Assembly: GCA_965248765.1 (NCBI GenBank)
Contig: CBDFKF010000004.1
Span: 2,877,347 to 2,941,346 of the forward strand
Source: CBDFKF01 sp965248765
GTDB taxonomy: Bacteria > Pseudomonadota > Alphaproteobacteria > VGEJ01
DNA: 64,000 nt
Direction of reading: 5' to 3'
Shown here: positions 44,801-53,370 of the stretch, piece after piece
Numbering within the stretch: position 1 is the first letter of the stretch
Layout of the letters: each line of letters opens with the position of its first letter
Translations under genes and position numbers: made by a program
Notes under the pieces: model-generated
What the model saw: the letters and a program-made list of their open reading frames with translations, nothing else
Told to the model about the DNA's origin: nothing
Database searches by the model: none

Positions 44801-44885
44801 TGAACCGCCGGTTGAATCGACAATTAACGAAACGGCTGTGTAAATACCGTAGCCACTTGCCGAGGGGCTGGCAAGTCGCGGTTGT

Positions 44886-46439
44886 TCACGCCTGGCTGAA
44901 CAGCAGCACCGCCAGCAGGACCACGGCAATCCACAACAGGATGTGCAGGGGCCGGCGGTGGCGTGCTTGCTCGGCGGCGATGGCGCGTGCGCTCTCGGGA
45001 TGGAGCTTGAGGCCGTCGGCCGTCATGACGCTAGCGGCGGCCTCGGCACGGGCCACGAGATCGGGCAGTCGTCGCGCCGCTCCTGCTGCCTCGCTCAACG
45101 ATTCCCGTAAGCGTGCGCCCGGAGAGAGCGTTTCGCGCGCCCATTCCTCGAGGGTAGGCCGGGCCGCCTCCCAGATGTTGAGCTTCGGGTCCAGTCCACG
45201 CGCCACGCCCTCGACGACGACCATGGTCTTCTGCAGCAACAACAGCTGGGGTTGAGTCTCCATTGAGAACGTCTCGGTGATTTGGAACAATTGACCCAGA
45301 AGCCGGCCCATCGATATCTGATCGGCGGCGTGCCCGAGGATCGGTTCGCCGATCGAACGGCAGGCTTGGGCAAAGGTCTCGACCGATTGATCGGCCGGTA
45401 CGAAGCCGGCCTCGAAGTGAAGCTCGGCGGCACGGCGGTAATCCGCGGCGAGGAAGGCGAGCAGCAACTCGCCGACGAACCGACGCGTGGCACCGTCAAG
45501 CCGGCCCATGATGCCGAAGTCGACCGCCTCGATCGCCCCGTCCGCCGCCACGAAAAGGTTGCCGTGGTGGAGATCGGCGTGGAAGAAGCCGTGTCGAAAC
45601 ACCTGCTCAAGGAAGATGCGGACGAGGTTGGCGGCGACCTCGCCGACGTCGATTCCGGCCTCGATCAGGGCGTCGCGATCGTCTATCGGGATGCCATTGA
45701 TGCGCGCGAGCGTCAGTATCCGCTTGCCGGTGCGCTCCCAGTCGACTTCCGGTACACGAAAGCGATCCTCGTTGGCGAAGTTGGTGGCCAGTTCGGACGC
45801 GGCGGCGGCTTCGAGTCGGAGGTCCATCTCGATCACGGCGACATCTTTGAGGGTGGCGATCACCGCGACCGGCCTGAGCCGCCGCAGGCCCGGCCGCGTC
45901 CGTTCCGCCATCTCGGCGAGCCACAGGAATAGGTCGAGATCGCACCGGAACGCCGCCTCGATGCCGGGGCGCAGCACTTTGACGGCTACCGGGCGACCGT
46001 CGTGGCTGACCGCGAGGTGTACTTGAGCGATGGATGCGGCGGCAACCGGCTGATCCACGAACTCCGAGTACAGAGTGTCCACAGGGGCTCCGAGCTCAGC
46101 CTTGATCGCGGCGCGCGCGGCGTGACTGGAGAATGGTGGCAGACGATCGCGCAGATCGGAGAGATCGCTCGCCATTGCCTCGCCAACCAGGTCGGCTCTG
46201 GTCGACAGAAGCTGTCCGAGCTTTATGAAGCTCGGTCCGAGCTCCTGCAGCGCCGCCGCCAAACGCTGGCCAGGTCGCCGTCCGAGAAAACGCGCCTCAG
46301 CCCGCCCGCCGAGGAGGCGGACGGTCCACGCGACCACGACGCCGAGATTGAGCGCCTCCAACAGGAAGAGCGCATCGTAGCGGACCAGCGTGCGGCCGAT
46401 TACAAACAGCCGGTAGACGTTGCGGCCCGCCTCGATCAC
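44886..46439 (-). CDS. ubiB: Ubiquinone biosynthesis accessory kinase-like protein UbiB
   Basis: 517 residues from a GTG at 46439, one base after the ubiE stop. Atypical kinase fold with the N-terminal KxGQ motif (FIKLGQLLSTRADL), the Ala-rich nucleotide loop AAASIAQVHLA, the lysine of VAVKVLRPGIE, and FFHADLHHGNLFV with metal DFG (VDFGIMGR). Two hydrophobic helices close the C-terminus (ILLWIAVVLLAVLLF). UbiB is an ATPase that helps extract coenzyme Q precursors for the membrane-side steps. It forms ubiE-ubiB with its upstream gene. Confidence 0.96.
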   Translation of the reverse strand: MIEAGRNVYRLFVIGRTLVRYDALFLLEALNLGVVVAWTVRLLGGRAEARFLGRRPGQRLAAALQELGPSFIKLGQLLSTRADLVGEAMASDLSDLRDRLPPFSSHAARAAIKAELGAPVDTLYSEFVDQPVAAASIAQVHLAVSHDGRPVAVKVLRPGIEAAFRCDLDLFLWLAEMAERTRPGLRRLRPVAVIATLKDVAVIEMDLRLEAAAASELATNFANEDRFRVPEVDWERTGKRILTLARINGIPIDDRDALIEAGIDVGEVAANLVRIFLEQVFRHGFFHADLHHGNLFVAADGAIEAVDFGIMGRLDGATRRFVGELLLAFLAADYRRAAELHFEAGFVPADQSVETFAQACRSIGEPILGHAADQISMGRLLGQLFQITETFSMETQPQLLLLQKTMVVVEGVARGLDPKLNIWEAARPTLEEWARETLSPGARLRESLSEAAGAARRLPDLVARAEAAASVMTADGLKLHPESARAIAAEQARHRRPLHILLWIAVVLLAVLLFSQA

Positions 46440-46440
46440 C

Positions 46441-47241
46441 TCAGAGGCGCCACGCCGAATGGAGCGCCGCGATGCCGCCGGAGAGGTTGCGATACCGCGC
46501 GCGCGCGAATCCCGCCTCGCTCATCAACTCGGCGAGCCGGTCTTGATCCGGAAAGCGGCGAATGCTTTCAACGAGATAGCGATAGGCATCGCCATGGCCG
46601 GTTACCACCTGCCCGATCCGCGGCAGAAGATGCTGGGCGTAGGCTTCGTAGAGCGGCTCGAGTGCGGGCACCACAATCCGGCTGAACTCAAGGCACAGCA
46701 GCCGTCCACCCGGCTTCAAGACCCGTCGGGCCTCGCTCAACGCGCGGGGTATGTCAGTCACGTTGCGGAGGCCGAAGGCAATGGTGAAGGCATCGAACGT
46801 TCGGTCGCGACAGGGTAGCGCCTCAGCATCGCCGCACAGCCACTCGAGGTCGGTGAGAACGCCGTGGTCGAGCGCCCGATCGCGTCCGTTCTCGACCATG
46901 GCGGGGTTGATATCGCATACGACGACCCGTCCGGGCCGGTCGTGGCCCGACCCGTGCCGACGGAACTGATCGTGGATCCGTCGGGCGACATCGCCGGTTC
47001 CGCCGGCGACGTCCAAGACGTGCATCGGCGGTCTCGGGTTGAGCCACGCCACCAGACGGTCCTTCCACAGGCGATGGACGCCGCCGCTCATGAGATCGTT
47101 CATGAGGTCATAGCGCGCAGCGACGTTGTCGAAGACCTCGCGTACGAGCCGCGCCTTGGCTTCGCGGGGCACCAGCCGATCGCCGAACTGTGCCCACGCA
47201 GCGCCGGTCTCCGGCCCCGGTCTGTCGGGCTCTGCGGCCAT
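46441..47241 (-). CDS. ubiE: Demethylmenaquinone/2-methoxy-6-polyprenyl-1,4-benzoquinol methyltransferase
   Basis: 266 residues from ATG 47241. SAM-binding motif VLDVAGGTGDVARRI, then VCDINPAMVENGRDRA and the family blocks FGLRNVTDIPRALSEARRVLKPGG (fragment LRNVTDIPRAL) and YRYLVESIRRFPDQ. It performs the C-methylation step of ubiquinone synthesis. It is divergent from mutM, with only 46 bp for both promoters. Confidence 0.96.
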   Translation of the reverse strand: MAAEPDRPGPETGAAWAQFGDRLVPREAKARLVREVFDNVAARYDLMNDLMSGGVHRLWKDRLVAWLNPRPPMHVLDVAGGTGDVARRIHDQFRRHGSGHDRPGRVVVCDINPAMVENGRDRALDHGVLTDLEWLCGDAEALPCRDRTFDAFTIAFGLRNVTDIPRALSEARRVLKPGGRLLCLEFSRIVVPALEPLYEAYAQHLLPRIGQVVTGHGDAYRYLVESIRRFPDQDRLAELMSEAGFARARYRNLSGGIAALHSAWRL

Positions 47242-47287
47242 TGCGCGAAGATAGCCTAGGCCCGGGCTTCGGGCTAGGCTAGCGCCC

Positions 47288-48118
47288 ATGCCCGAGCTGC
47301 CCGAAGTCGAGACCGTTTGCCGTGGTCTCGCTGCAAAGCTGTTAGGGCGCCGATTCGATCGGGTCGAGCAGCGCCGAGCGGACCTCCGCATCCCGTTTCC
47401 GCGCGGTTTCTCCGGGCGCCTCGCCGGCCGGTCGATCGCTCACATAAGGCGTCGTGCCAAGTACGTCCTCGTCCATCTCGACGACGGCACCGTTCTTATC
47501 ATCCACCTCGGCATGTCCGGGCGGATTCTGGTATCGAACGGCGCCCCCGTGCCGTCGAGCCCCCACGACCATGTCGTATTCCATTTCGATGACGCAACGG
47601 TGGTTACCTACCAGGACGCCCGCCGGTTCGGACTGATGACGCTTGCGCGCGAGCGCACGCTGGACCGTCATCCCTTGCTTCGCCGTCTCGGCCCCGAGCC
47701 ACTTGGGAACAGCTTTTCGGGACCCGTGCTGGCTGCGCTGCTGCGGCCCCGCAATACGGCCGTCAAGGCAGCACTCTTGGATCAATCCGTGGTTGCGGGG
47801 CTGGGCAATATCTACGCGTGTGAGGCGTTGTTTCATGCCGGCTTGTCGCCGCGTCGCCGCGCTGGCTCGGTCGTGGGCCGTCGGGCCGAGCGGTTGGCGG
47901 CGGCGATTCGCACGGTTCTTCAGGCTGCCATCGCCGCGGGCGGCTCGACGTTGAAGGACTATGTTCGAACATCGGGCGAGCTCGGCTACTTCCAGCACTC
48001 ATTCGCCGTCTATGACCGCGAGGGCGAGCCTTGCCCCGGTTGCGATTGCGCGAGCAGCGTAAGGCGGATCGCCCAAGGGGGGCGATCGACCTTCCTGTGT
48101 TCCCGGCGACAGCGTTGA
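47288..48118 (+). CDS. mutM: Formamidopyrimidine-DNA glycosylase, zinc finger one Cys short
   Basis: 276 residues beginning MPELPEVETVCRGL, so Pro2 is the catalytic amine and Glu3 is present. Other features: LGMSGR loop, YQDARRFG, the helix-two-turn-helix region with NIYACEALFHAG, and SGELGYFQHSFAVYDREGEP. The enzyme removes 8-oxoguanine and FaPy lesions. The C-terminal zinc finger is odd: C249-PG-C252-D-C254 and later FLC271SRRQR, where the fourth cysteine expected at 274 is arginine. A sequencing error or an altered metal site are both possible. Confidence 0.93.
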   Translation: MPELPEVETVCRGLAAKLLGRRFDRVEQRRADLRIPFPRGFSGRLAGRSIAHIRRRAKYVLVHLDDGTVLIIHLGMSGRILVSNGAPVPSSPHDHVVFHFDDATVVTYQDARRFGLMTLARERTLDRHPLLRRLGPEPLGNSFSGPVLAALLRPRNTAVKAALLDQSVVAGLGNIYACEALFHAGLSPRRRAGSVVGRRAERLAAAIRTVLQAAIAAGGSTLKDYVRTSGELGYFQHSFAVYDREGEPCPGCDCASSVRRIAQGGRSTFLCSRRQR

Positions 48119-48537
48119 TCAAGGCCCGCCGCCGGCTGACCGGGCGGCTGCCGCAGGTTCACTGCATTTTTGCCGGGCCGCTGATTCTGCTCGTTCTTGT
48201 GCTCCTCGAGGCGGCGGCGCCGGCGGCGTTGGCCGAGCAGCGATTCGTCGCGGGAACCGGCGATCTACCGTTGATGCCGGGGCTGGAGGAGATCGCCGAG
48301 TCTTCGTTGGTGTTCGATAAGCCCGAAGGGCGGATCGTCGAAGGTGTAGCAATCGGGACAGTCCTTTCCGCCGAAGTCGAGGCGTTCTACCGGGTGACGC
48401 TACCGGAGCTCGGGTGGTCGGCAGCAGACGACCTTCGCTTCCTCCGCGAGGGCGAGGTCCTCACCATCCGGCTTCACACGGATGGGGATCGCGTGCGCGT
48501 GCACTACAGCATCGCGCCCGAGGCGGAACAGCCGTAG
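48115..48537 (+). CDS. Hypothetical exported protein downstream of mutM
   Basis: 140 residues if it starts at TTG 48115, which overlaps the mutM stop as TTGA; the frame is open further upstream, inside mutM. It begins with a positively charged lead (KARRRLTGRL) and a hydrophobic segment ending AAALAEQ-like (PLILLVLVLLEAAAPAALA), a probable Sec signal. The mature part has LMPGLEEIAESSLVFDKPEG, FYRVTLPELGW and VLTIRLHTDGDRVRVHYSI. It resembles short periplasmic proteins conserved beside mutM/fpg in alphaproteobacteria, but I cannot name a family. Confidence 0.65.
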   Translation: MIKARRRLTGRLPQVHCIFAGPLILLVLVLLEAAAPAALAEQRFVAGTGDLPLMPGLEEIAESSLVFDKPEGRIVEGVAIGTVLSAEVEAFYRVTLPELGWSAADDLRFLREGEVLTIRLHTDGDRVRVHYSIAPEAEQP

Positions 48538-48660
48538 GAACGCGGGTAGCTCCTACCCGCCCGCGGCCGCCTCGGCTGCCGAACAGGCGTGCCACGGCTC
48601 GGTTGACGGGCAGCTACCCCGGCGATATAAGGCGCGCTTAGCCCGTTAAGGATCGGCCAA

Positions 48661-48924
48661 ATGGCACACCACAAATCGGCACGCAAGCGGATCCGCCGCA
48701 ACCAACGCCGGGCCGACGTGAACGGCGGGCGCATCAGCCGTATCCGCACGTTCGTCCGCCATGTTGAAGAGGCGGTGGCCGGCGGGGACCAAGAGGCGGC
48801 CCGCGCCGCGCTGCGCGCCGCCCAGCCGGAAGTCATGCGGGGGGTCAACAAAGGTGCATTGCACCGCAACTTCGCCGCCCGCACGATCGCTCGGCTAGCC
48901 GTGCGCGTCAACGCGCTCGGCTAG
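48661..48924 (+). CDS. rpsT: 30S ribosomal protein S20
   Basis: 87 residues, standard length. MAHHKSARKRIRRNQRRADVN and NKGALHRNFAARTIARL are clear S20 blocks. It is a primary 16S rRNA-binding protein. rpsT directly before dnaA is a common alphaproteobacterial order. Confidence 0.97.
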   Translation: MAHHKSARKRIRRNQRRADVNGGRISRIRTFVRHVEEAVAGGDQEAARAALRAAQPEVMRGVNKGALHRNFAARTIARLAVRVNALG

Positions 48925-49390
48925 CGCACACAGCTCCTCCACCCAGTGTGAGAGCACGGGGCTTGGCGGCCCGTGTGTGTCAGCTACATCTTGTGGCGCG
49001 CCCGCGCACGAGGCACACAGCGTCCAAGAATTTTGCCAAGTTCTCTTTTCGATCCGGTTGCGCGCGCTCCAAGGCGGCAGTACTGTGTATTTGCGGGGGG
49101 GGAACTCGCCGACCAGTAACTGCAAATACTCGAGAAGTATTGCGCGAGCTGTGCGGTTTATCGCCGCATCACGGGGAGGATCACGCTAGTAGTAGCGCTG
49201 GCCCGACAGAGCGTTTAGCTGTCGCGAGCGATAATCCTCGCGCGGAGAACTGAAGTTTTCCACGGCACGTGGGGATGAACTTGTTTGCTTTGACAGGCGA
49301 TACCAAACCTAGACATCAATGCTTGTGGAGCCGCGTCTCGCGTAGGCGAACGCCCTGTGGTGAGTTGTTCAGACTTGGCGTGGCGGCGGG
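48925..49390. other. Non-coding gap between rpsT and dnaA
   Basis: 466 bp with no plausible gene. It holds an 8-bp inverted repeat (49087-49129), a TTGACA hexamer (49290-49295) that could be the -35 of the dnaA promoter, the small palindrome CCACGGCACGTGG (49259-49271), and TTTTCCACG beside it, which is only a loose match to a DnaA box. I see no cluster of consensus TTATCCACA boxes, so I do not call an origin. Confidence 0.5.
49087..49129. repeat. Inverted repeat in the rpsT-dnaA gap
   Basis: GTATTTGC (49087-49094) is exactly complementary to GCAAATAC (49122-49129), separated by 27 bases that include a run of eight G. The bases outside (TACT...AAGTA) partly extend the symmetry. It could be a protein site or an RNA hairpin. 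Confidence 0.45.
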
Positions 49391-50797
49391 ATGAGCGTTC
49401 CCGAGGACGACCGGATGGGCAGCGGGCCCGAGGCCGAGTGGGATCGCATTCGCTGTAATCTCCGCTCTGAGTTCGGCGATGCCGCTTTTAACAGCTGGCT
49501 CAAGCCTCTGAGTCTCGCCGATGTGCAGGACGGACGGGTGACCATGACCGTGCCGACGCGTTTCATGCGCGATTGGGTACGGACCCACTATGCCGAGCGC
49601 ATCCAGAGCCTGTGGCGAGGGCTGTACCCTGAACTGCGATCGCTCGAGATCGGCATCCAACCCTGTCGACCCCGGGTCCCCAGCGCGCCGCCTGCATCGC
49701 CCGAGGTGGCCGAGCCGGCCGGCAAGCAGAAACGGCCGGACGCCACGACGGATACGAGCAGGCTTGCCGAGGTCAGCGCCACACTGGATCCGCGCTTCAC
49801 CTTCGAAAACTTCGTGGTGGGCAAGCCCAACGAGCTCGCCTATGCGGCGGCACGGCGGACGGCGAGCTCGGACACCGTGCCGTTCAATCCATTGTTTATC
49901 TACGGCGGCGTTGGCTTGGGCAAGACTCACCTGATGCACGCTATCGCCGCCTACATCGGTTCCCACCGACCCGAGCGGAAGGTGATCTATCTGTCGGCCG
50001 AGAAGTTCATGTACCAGTTCGTTCGCGCCTTGCGGTTCAAGGACGTGATGGCGTTCAAGCAACAGTTTCGCTCGGTCGATGTGCTGATGATCGATGATGT
50101 GCAGTTCATCAGCGGCAAGGACTCCACCCAGGAGGAGTTCTTCCACACTTTCAACGCGCTGGTCGACGAGAACCGTCAGGTGATCATCTCCGGCGATCGC
50201 TCGCCGTCCGATCTTGATGGCATGGAAGAGCGTTTGCGCTCGCGGCTGGGGTGGGGGCTGGTCGCCGATATCCACGCGACCGACTACGAGCTTCGGCTGG
50301 GCATTTTGCAATCGAAGGTGGATATGGCAGCGACCGTCGACGTACCGCAGAGGGTGCTGGAGTTCCTCGCCCACCGGATAACCTCGAATGTTCGGGAGCT
50401 CGAGGGAGCGTTGAATCGAGTTATCGCGTACTCGACGCTGGTCGGCCGGTCCATCAGTCTGGAGATGACTCACGATGTGCTGAGCGACCTGCTGCGCGCC
50501 AACGACCGACGGGTAACCATCGAAGACATTCAAAAGCGGGTTTCCGCCCATTACAACATCCGCCTCGCGGACATGCACTCGGCACGGCGCGCCCGGGCCG
50601 TGGCGCGGCCTCGTCAGGTGGCGATGTACCTGGCCAAACAGCTCACCACGCGCTCGCTTCCGGAAATCGGACGCAAGTTCGGCGGCCGCGATCACACGAC
50701 GGTCATGCACGCAGTGCGCAAGATCGAACAGCTGTGCAACGAGGACGCGGGTCTTTCCGAGGATGTTGAGCTGCTGCGGCGCACGATCGAGGGATGA
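49391..50797 (+). CDS. dnaA: Chromosomal replication initiator protein DnaA
   Basis: 468 residues from ATG 49391. Domain I (DRIRCNLRSEFGDAAFNSWLKPL), a variable linker, then the AAA+ domain: FENFVVGKPNELAYAAA, Walker A GGVGLGKTHLMHAIA, Walker B VLMIDDVQFISGKD, sensor ISGDRSPSDL and arginine finger LRSRLGWGL. The C-terminal helix-turn-helix binds the DnaA box (GRDHTTVMHAVRKIEQL). It opens the origin. It is the first gene of dnaA-dnaN-recF-gyrB, with 179 bp to dnaN. Confidence 0.98.
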   Translation: MSVPEDDRMGSGPEAEWDRIRCNLRSEFGDAAFNSWLKPLSLADVQDGRVTMTVPTRFMRDWVRTHYAERIQSLWRGLYPELRSLEIGIQPCRPRVPSAPPASPEVAEPAGKQKRPDATTDTSRLAEVSATLDPRFTFENFVVGKPNELAYAAARRTASSDTVPFNPLFIYGGVGLGKTHLMHAIAAYIGSHRPERKVIYLSAEKFMYQFVRALRFKDVMAFKQQFRSVDVLMIDDVQFISGKDSTQEEFFHTFNALVDENRQVIISGDRSPSDLDGMEERLRSRLGWGLVADIHATDYELRLGILQSKVDMAATVDVPQRVLEFLAHRITSNVRELEGALNRVIAYSTLVGRSISLEMTHDVLSDLLRANDRRVTIEDIQKRVSAHYNIRLADMHSARRARAVARPRQVAMYLAKQLTTRSLPEIGRKFGGRDHTTVMHAVRKIEQLCNEDAGLSEDVELLRRTIEG

Positions 50798-50976
50798 ACC
50801 GCGCAAACCGGCCTTAGGAGCCTCAAAAGCCGTGCTGAGAGGTGCGGAATCTGGTATTGTATTGGCACTTGAGGTCCCTGTTCTCCAAGGGTTGATTCAA
50901 CGGTACCGGAAGGGGTCGTCCCGGGTGATCGGTGCCTTCCCGCCGCGTCCGTGAATCTCAAAAAAACGCAACAAAG

Positions 50977-52095
50977 ATGAAGCTGACGCTCGAACGCGCC
51001 GCACTACTCGCATCCCTCGGACACATTCAAAGCGTCGTCGAACGCCGCAATACGATACCGATTCTGTCCAATGTCGAATTCGTGGCCACCGACGGTCACC
51101 TGAGCCTCGCCGCGACAGACCTCGACCTCGCGCTCCGCGAAGATATCGCCGCCGACATCGGCCAGGGCGGCGGCACAACTACGCCCGCGCACATGCTCTA
51201 CGACATCGTGCGCAAACTGCCCGATGGCGCCCAAATCGAGTTCTCGCAGGCCGACGGCAACGGACAGTTGAGTCTGCGAGCGGGTCGCTCGGAGTTCACG
51301 CTGCCGTGCCTGCCACGGGAGGACTTCCCGGTGATCGCCGAGGGCGATCTGCCGGTCCGGTTCGAACTCACGACCGGCGAACTCAAGAGGCTGATCGACA
51401 AGACGCGGTTTGCCATTTCGACCGAGGAGACGCGCTACTACCTCAACGGCATTCACCTGCACGTGGCCGAGCACGACGGCGTCGCCATGTTGCGATCGGT
51501 TGCCACGGACGGTCATCGCCTGGCCAAGGTTGAGGCGCCGCTGCCCGAGGGTGCAGCAGCGCTGCCCGGGATCATTGTTCCGCGGAAGACGGTGCAGGAA
51601 GTGCGGAAGCTGGTCGATCAAGGCGATGCGCCGGTCACCATCGGTGTTTCCGATACGCGTATTCGCTTCGCCCTCGGCCATGCCATTCTCACGAGCAAGC
51701 TGATCGACGGCACTTTCCCCGACTACGAGCGTGTGATCCCCGAGGGGAACAACAAGACGCTCGAGGTCGACAGAAGCGTGTTCGCCCAGGCCGTCGATCG
51801 GGTCTCGACCGTCGCGACCGAGACCTCGCGCGCCGTAAAGCTCGCCATCGAAGGTGAGGCGCTGATCGTATCGGCGACGAGCCCGGAGAGTGGCAGTGCA
51901 AGTGAGAGCGTGCCCGTTTCCTATGAGGGCGAGGCACTCGAAATCGGCTTCAACGCACGCTATCTGTTGGATGTCGCGGGGCAAGTCGAGGACGAGAACG
52001 TGAAAATGTTGTTCTCGGACGCAATCTCCCCGACGCTGATCGAGGACGGCTCCGACCAAGGCGCGGTGTACGTGTTGATGCCTATGCGGGTCTGA
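50977..52095 (+). CDS. dnaN: DNA polymerase III sliding clamp (beta subunit)
   Basis: 372 residues from ATG 50977 (MKLTLERAALLASLGHIQ); a GTG at 50932 is in frame but the clamp fold begins at the ATG. Three similar domains are seen: RRNTIPILSNVEFVA, FAISTEETRYYLNGIHLHV with SVATDGHRLA, and FPDYERVIPEGN. The end VYVLMPMRV is the conserved C-terminus. It forms the ring that tethers DNA polymerase. Confidence 0.98.
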   Translation: MKLTLERAALLASLGHIQSVVERRNTIPILSNVEFVATDGHLSLAATDLDLALREDIAADIGQGGGTTTPAHMLYDIVRKLPDGAQIEFSQADGNGQLSLRAGRSEFTLPCLPREDFPVIAEGDLPVRFELTTGELKRLIDKTRFAISTEETRYYLNGIHLHVAEHDGVAMLRSVATDGHRLAKVEAPLPEGAAALPGIIVPRKTVQEVRKLVDQGDAPVTIGVSDTRIRFALGHAILTSKLIDGTFPDYERVIPEGNNKTLEVDRSVFAQAVDRVSTVATETSRAVKLAIEGEALIVSATSPESGSASESVPVSYEGEALEIGFNARYLLDVAGQVEDENVKMLFSDAISPTLIEDGSDQGAVYVLMPMRV

Positions 52096-52131
52096 GCGGC
52101 ATCCACCCTCTCTGGGCCAACGAGACTGGAA

Positions 52132-53370
52132 TTGAGCACACCGCACTACGCGAACAGGGTGACTTCGCGGTCGCCGATCGTCGTGGCGCCGGCCGCGTGC
52201 CGGGCACGAGGCCACGCTGTGAACCGCTTAGTGCTCACCGACTTCCGCTCCTACGCATATCAGCGGATCGAAGTCGATGATCGTCCTGTCGTGCTGACCG
52301 GCCCCAACGGTGCTGGCAAAACCAATCTGTTGGAGGCGCTTTCGCTACTGGGCCCCGGTCGCGGACTGCGGCGGGCGCGCCTTGGCGAGCTCGTTCGTAA
52401 CGGCGCCGACGGGCGGTGGGCTGTCTCTGCCGGATGCGTGGGGCCGGACGGCACACATGAAATTGGCACCGGCCTGGTGCCAACCGAGCCTGCCGGCAAC
52501 GGCGAGCTGCCCGAAGACGCGGTAGGACGGCGGGCCGTGAGAATCGACGGCGCCTCGACGCGCGGGCCGAGCGCCCTTGCTGAGGTGCTTGCGCTCAGAT
52601 GGCTTACACCGCAGATGGATCGTCTGTTGGCTGAGGCCGCAGCGCCACGACGGCGGTTCCTCGACCGTCTCGTCTTTGGCTACGACGCGGCACATGCTCG
52701 GCGGGTGAGCGAGTACGACCGCGCTCTGCGCCAGCGCGCCCGGCTCCTGCGCGAGCGGATCGGGGACCAGTCATGGCTTGCTGCCAGCGAGGAGACCATG
52801 GCGGCGACCGGTGTCGCGATCGCCGTCGCGCGACGGGATGCGGCGGCGCGGCTCGGCAACGCACTGGAGACAGCCATCGGGCCGTTTCCGCGCGCCACCA
52901 TCGCCATACAGGGGACGCTGGAGGAATGGCTCGAGGAAGGCTCGGCGCTCGAGACGGAGAGTAGATTCCGCCAGGTGCTCGCGACATCGCGGGAGCGCGA
53001 CGCCGCCGCGGGTGGGGCCGGCACCGGTCCTCACCGCAGCGATCTCGCGGTGCGCCATGCTGAGACCGACGCGCCCGCGGCGCAGTGCTCAACAGGCGAA
53101 CAGAAGGCGTTGCTGATCGCCATTCTTCTCGCCGATGCGCGTCTGCACACGGCCCGACGAGGCGTGCCGCCGCTCTTGCTGCTCGATGAAGTGGCTGCTC
53201 ACCTCGATGCAGCGCGCCGCGAGGCACTGCTCGCTGAGGTCCTCTCCCTCGGTGGCCAGGCGTGGCTGACGGGAACCGAGCGGAGTGTCTTTGTCGGGCT
53301 CGGGGGCAACGCTCAGTGGCTCGGCGTCGAGGACAGCACCGTCAGCCCGCAGACGGAGTCGGCATTGTGA
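52132..53370 (+). CDS. recF: DNA replication/repair protein RecF
   Basis: Up to 412 residues. The listed start is a TTG at 52132; a GTG at 52219, giving VNRLVLTDFRSYAYQRI, fits the family start better. ABC-type ATPase: Walker A LTGPNGAGKTNLLEALSLL, signature CSTGEQKALLIAILLA, Walker B PLLLLDEVAAHLDAARREAL (fragment LLLDEVAAHLD). RecF loads RecA at gapped DNA. It ends in a GTGA overlap with gyrB. Confidence 0.93.
   Translation: MSTPHYANRVTSRSPIVVAPAACRARGHAVNRLVLTDFRSYAYQRIEVDDRPVVLTGPNGAGKTNLLEALSLLGPGRGLRRARLGELVRNGADGRWAVSAGCVGPDGTHEIGTGLVPTEPAGNGELPEDAVGRRAVRIDGASTRGPSALAEVLALRWLTPQMDRLLAEAAAPRRRFLDRLVFGYDAAHARRVSEYDRALRQRARLLRERIGDQSWLAASEETMAATGVAIAVARRDAAARLGNALETAIGPFPRATIAIQGTLEEWLEEGSALETESRFRQVLATSRERDAAAGGAGTGPHRSDLAVRHAETDAPAAQCSTGEQKALLIAILLADARLHTARRGVPPLLLLDEVAAHLDAARREALLAEVLSLGGQAWLTGTERSVFVGLGGNAQWLGVEDSTVSPQTESAL

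Noticed and set aside
48925..49390. Replication origin (oriC)
   Set aside because: No cluster of DnaA boxes or AT-rich unwinding element is evident; in many alphaproteobacteria the origin is not next to dnaA.
49316..50806. 496-residue minus-strand ORF opposite dnaA
   Set aside because: Antiframe of dnaA with low-complexity composition; no domain recognised.
51004..52215. 403-residue minus-strand ORF opposite dnaN
   Set aside because: Shadow frame of a conserved gene; no start signal or motif.
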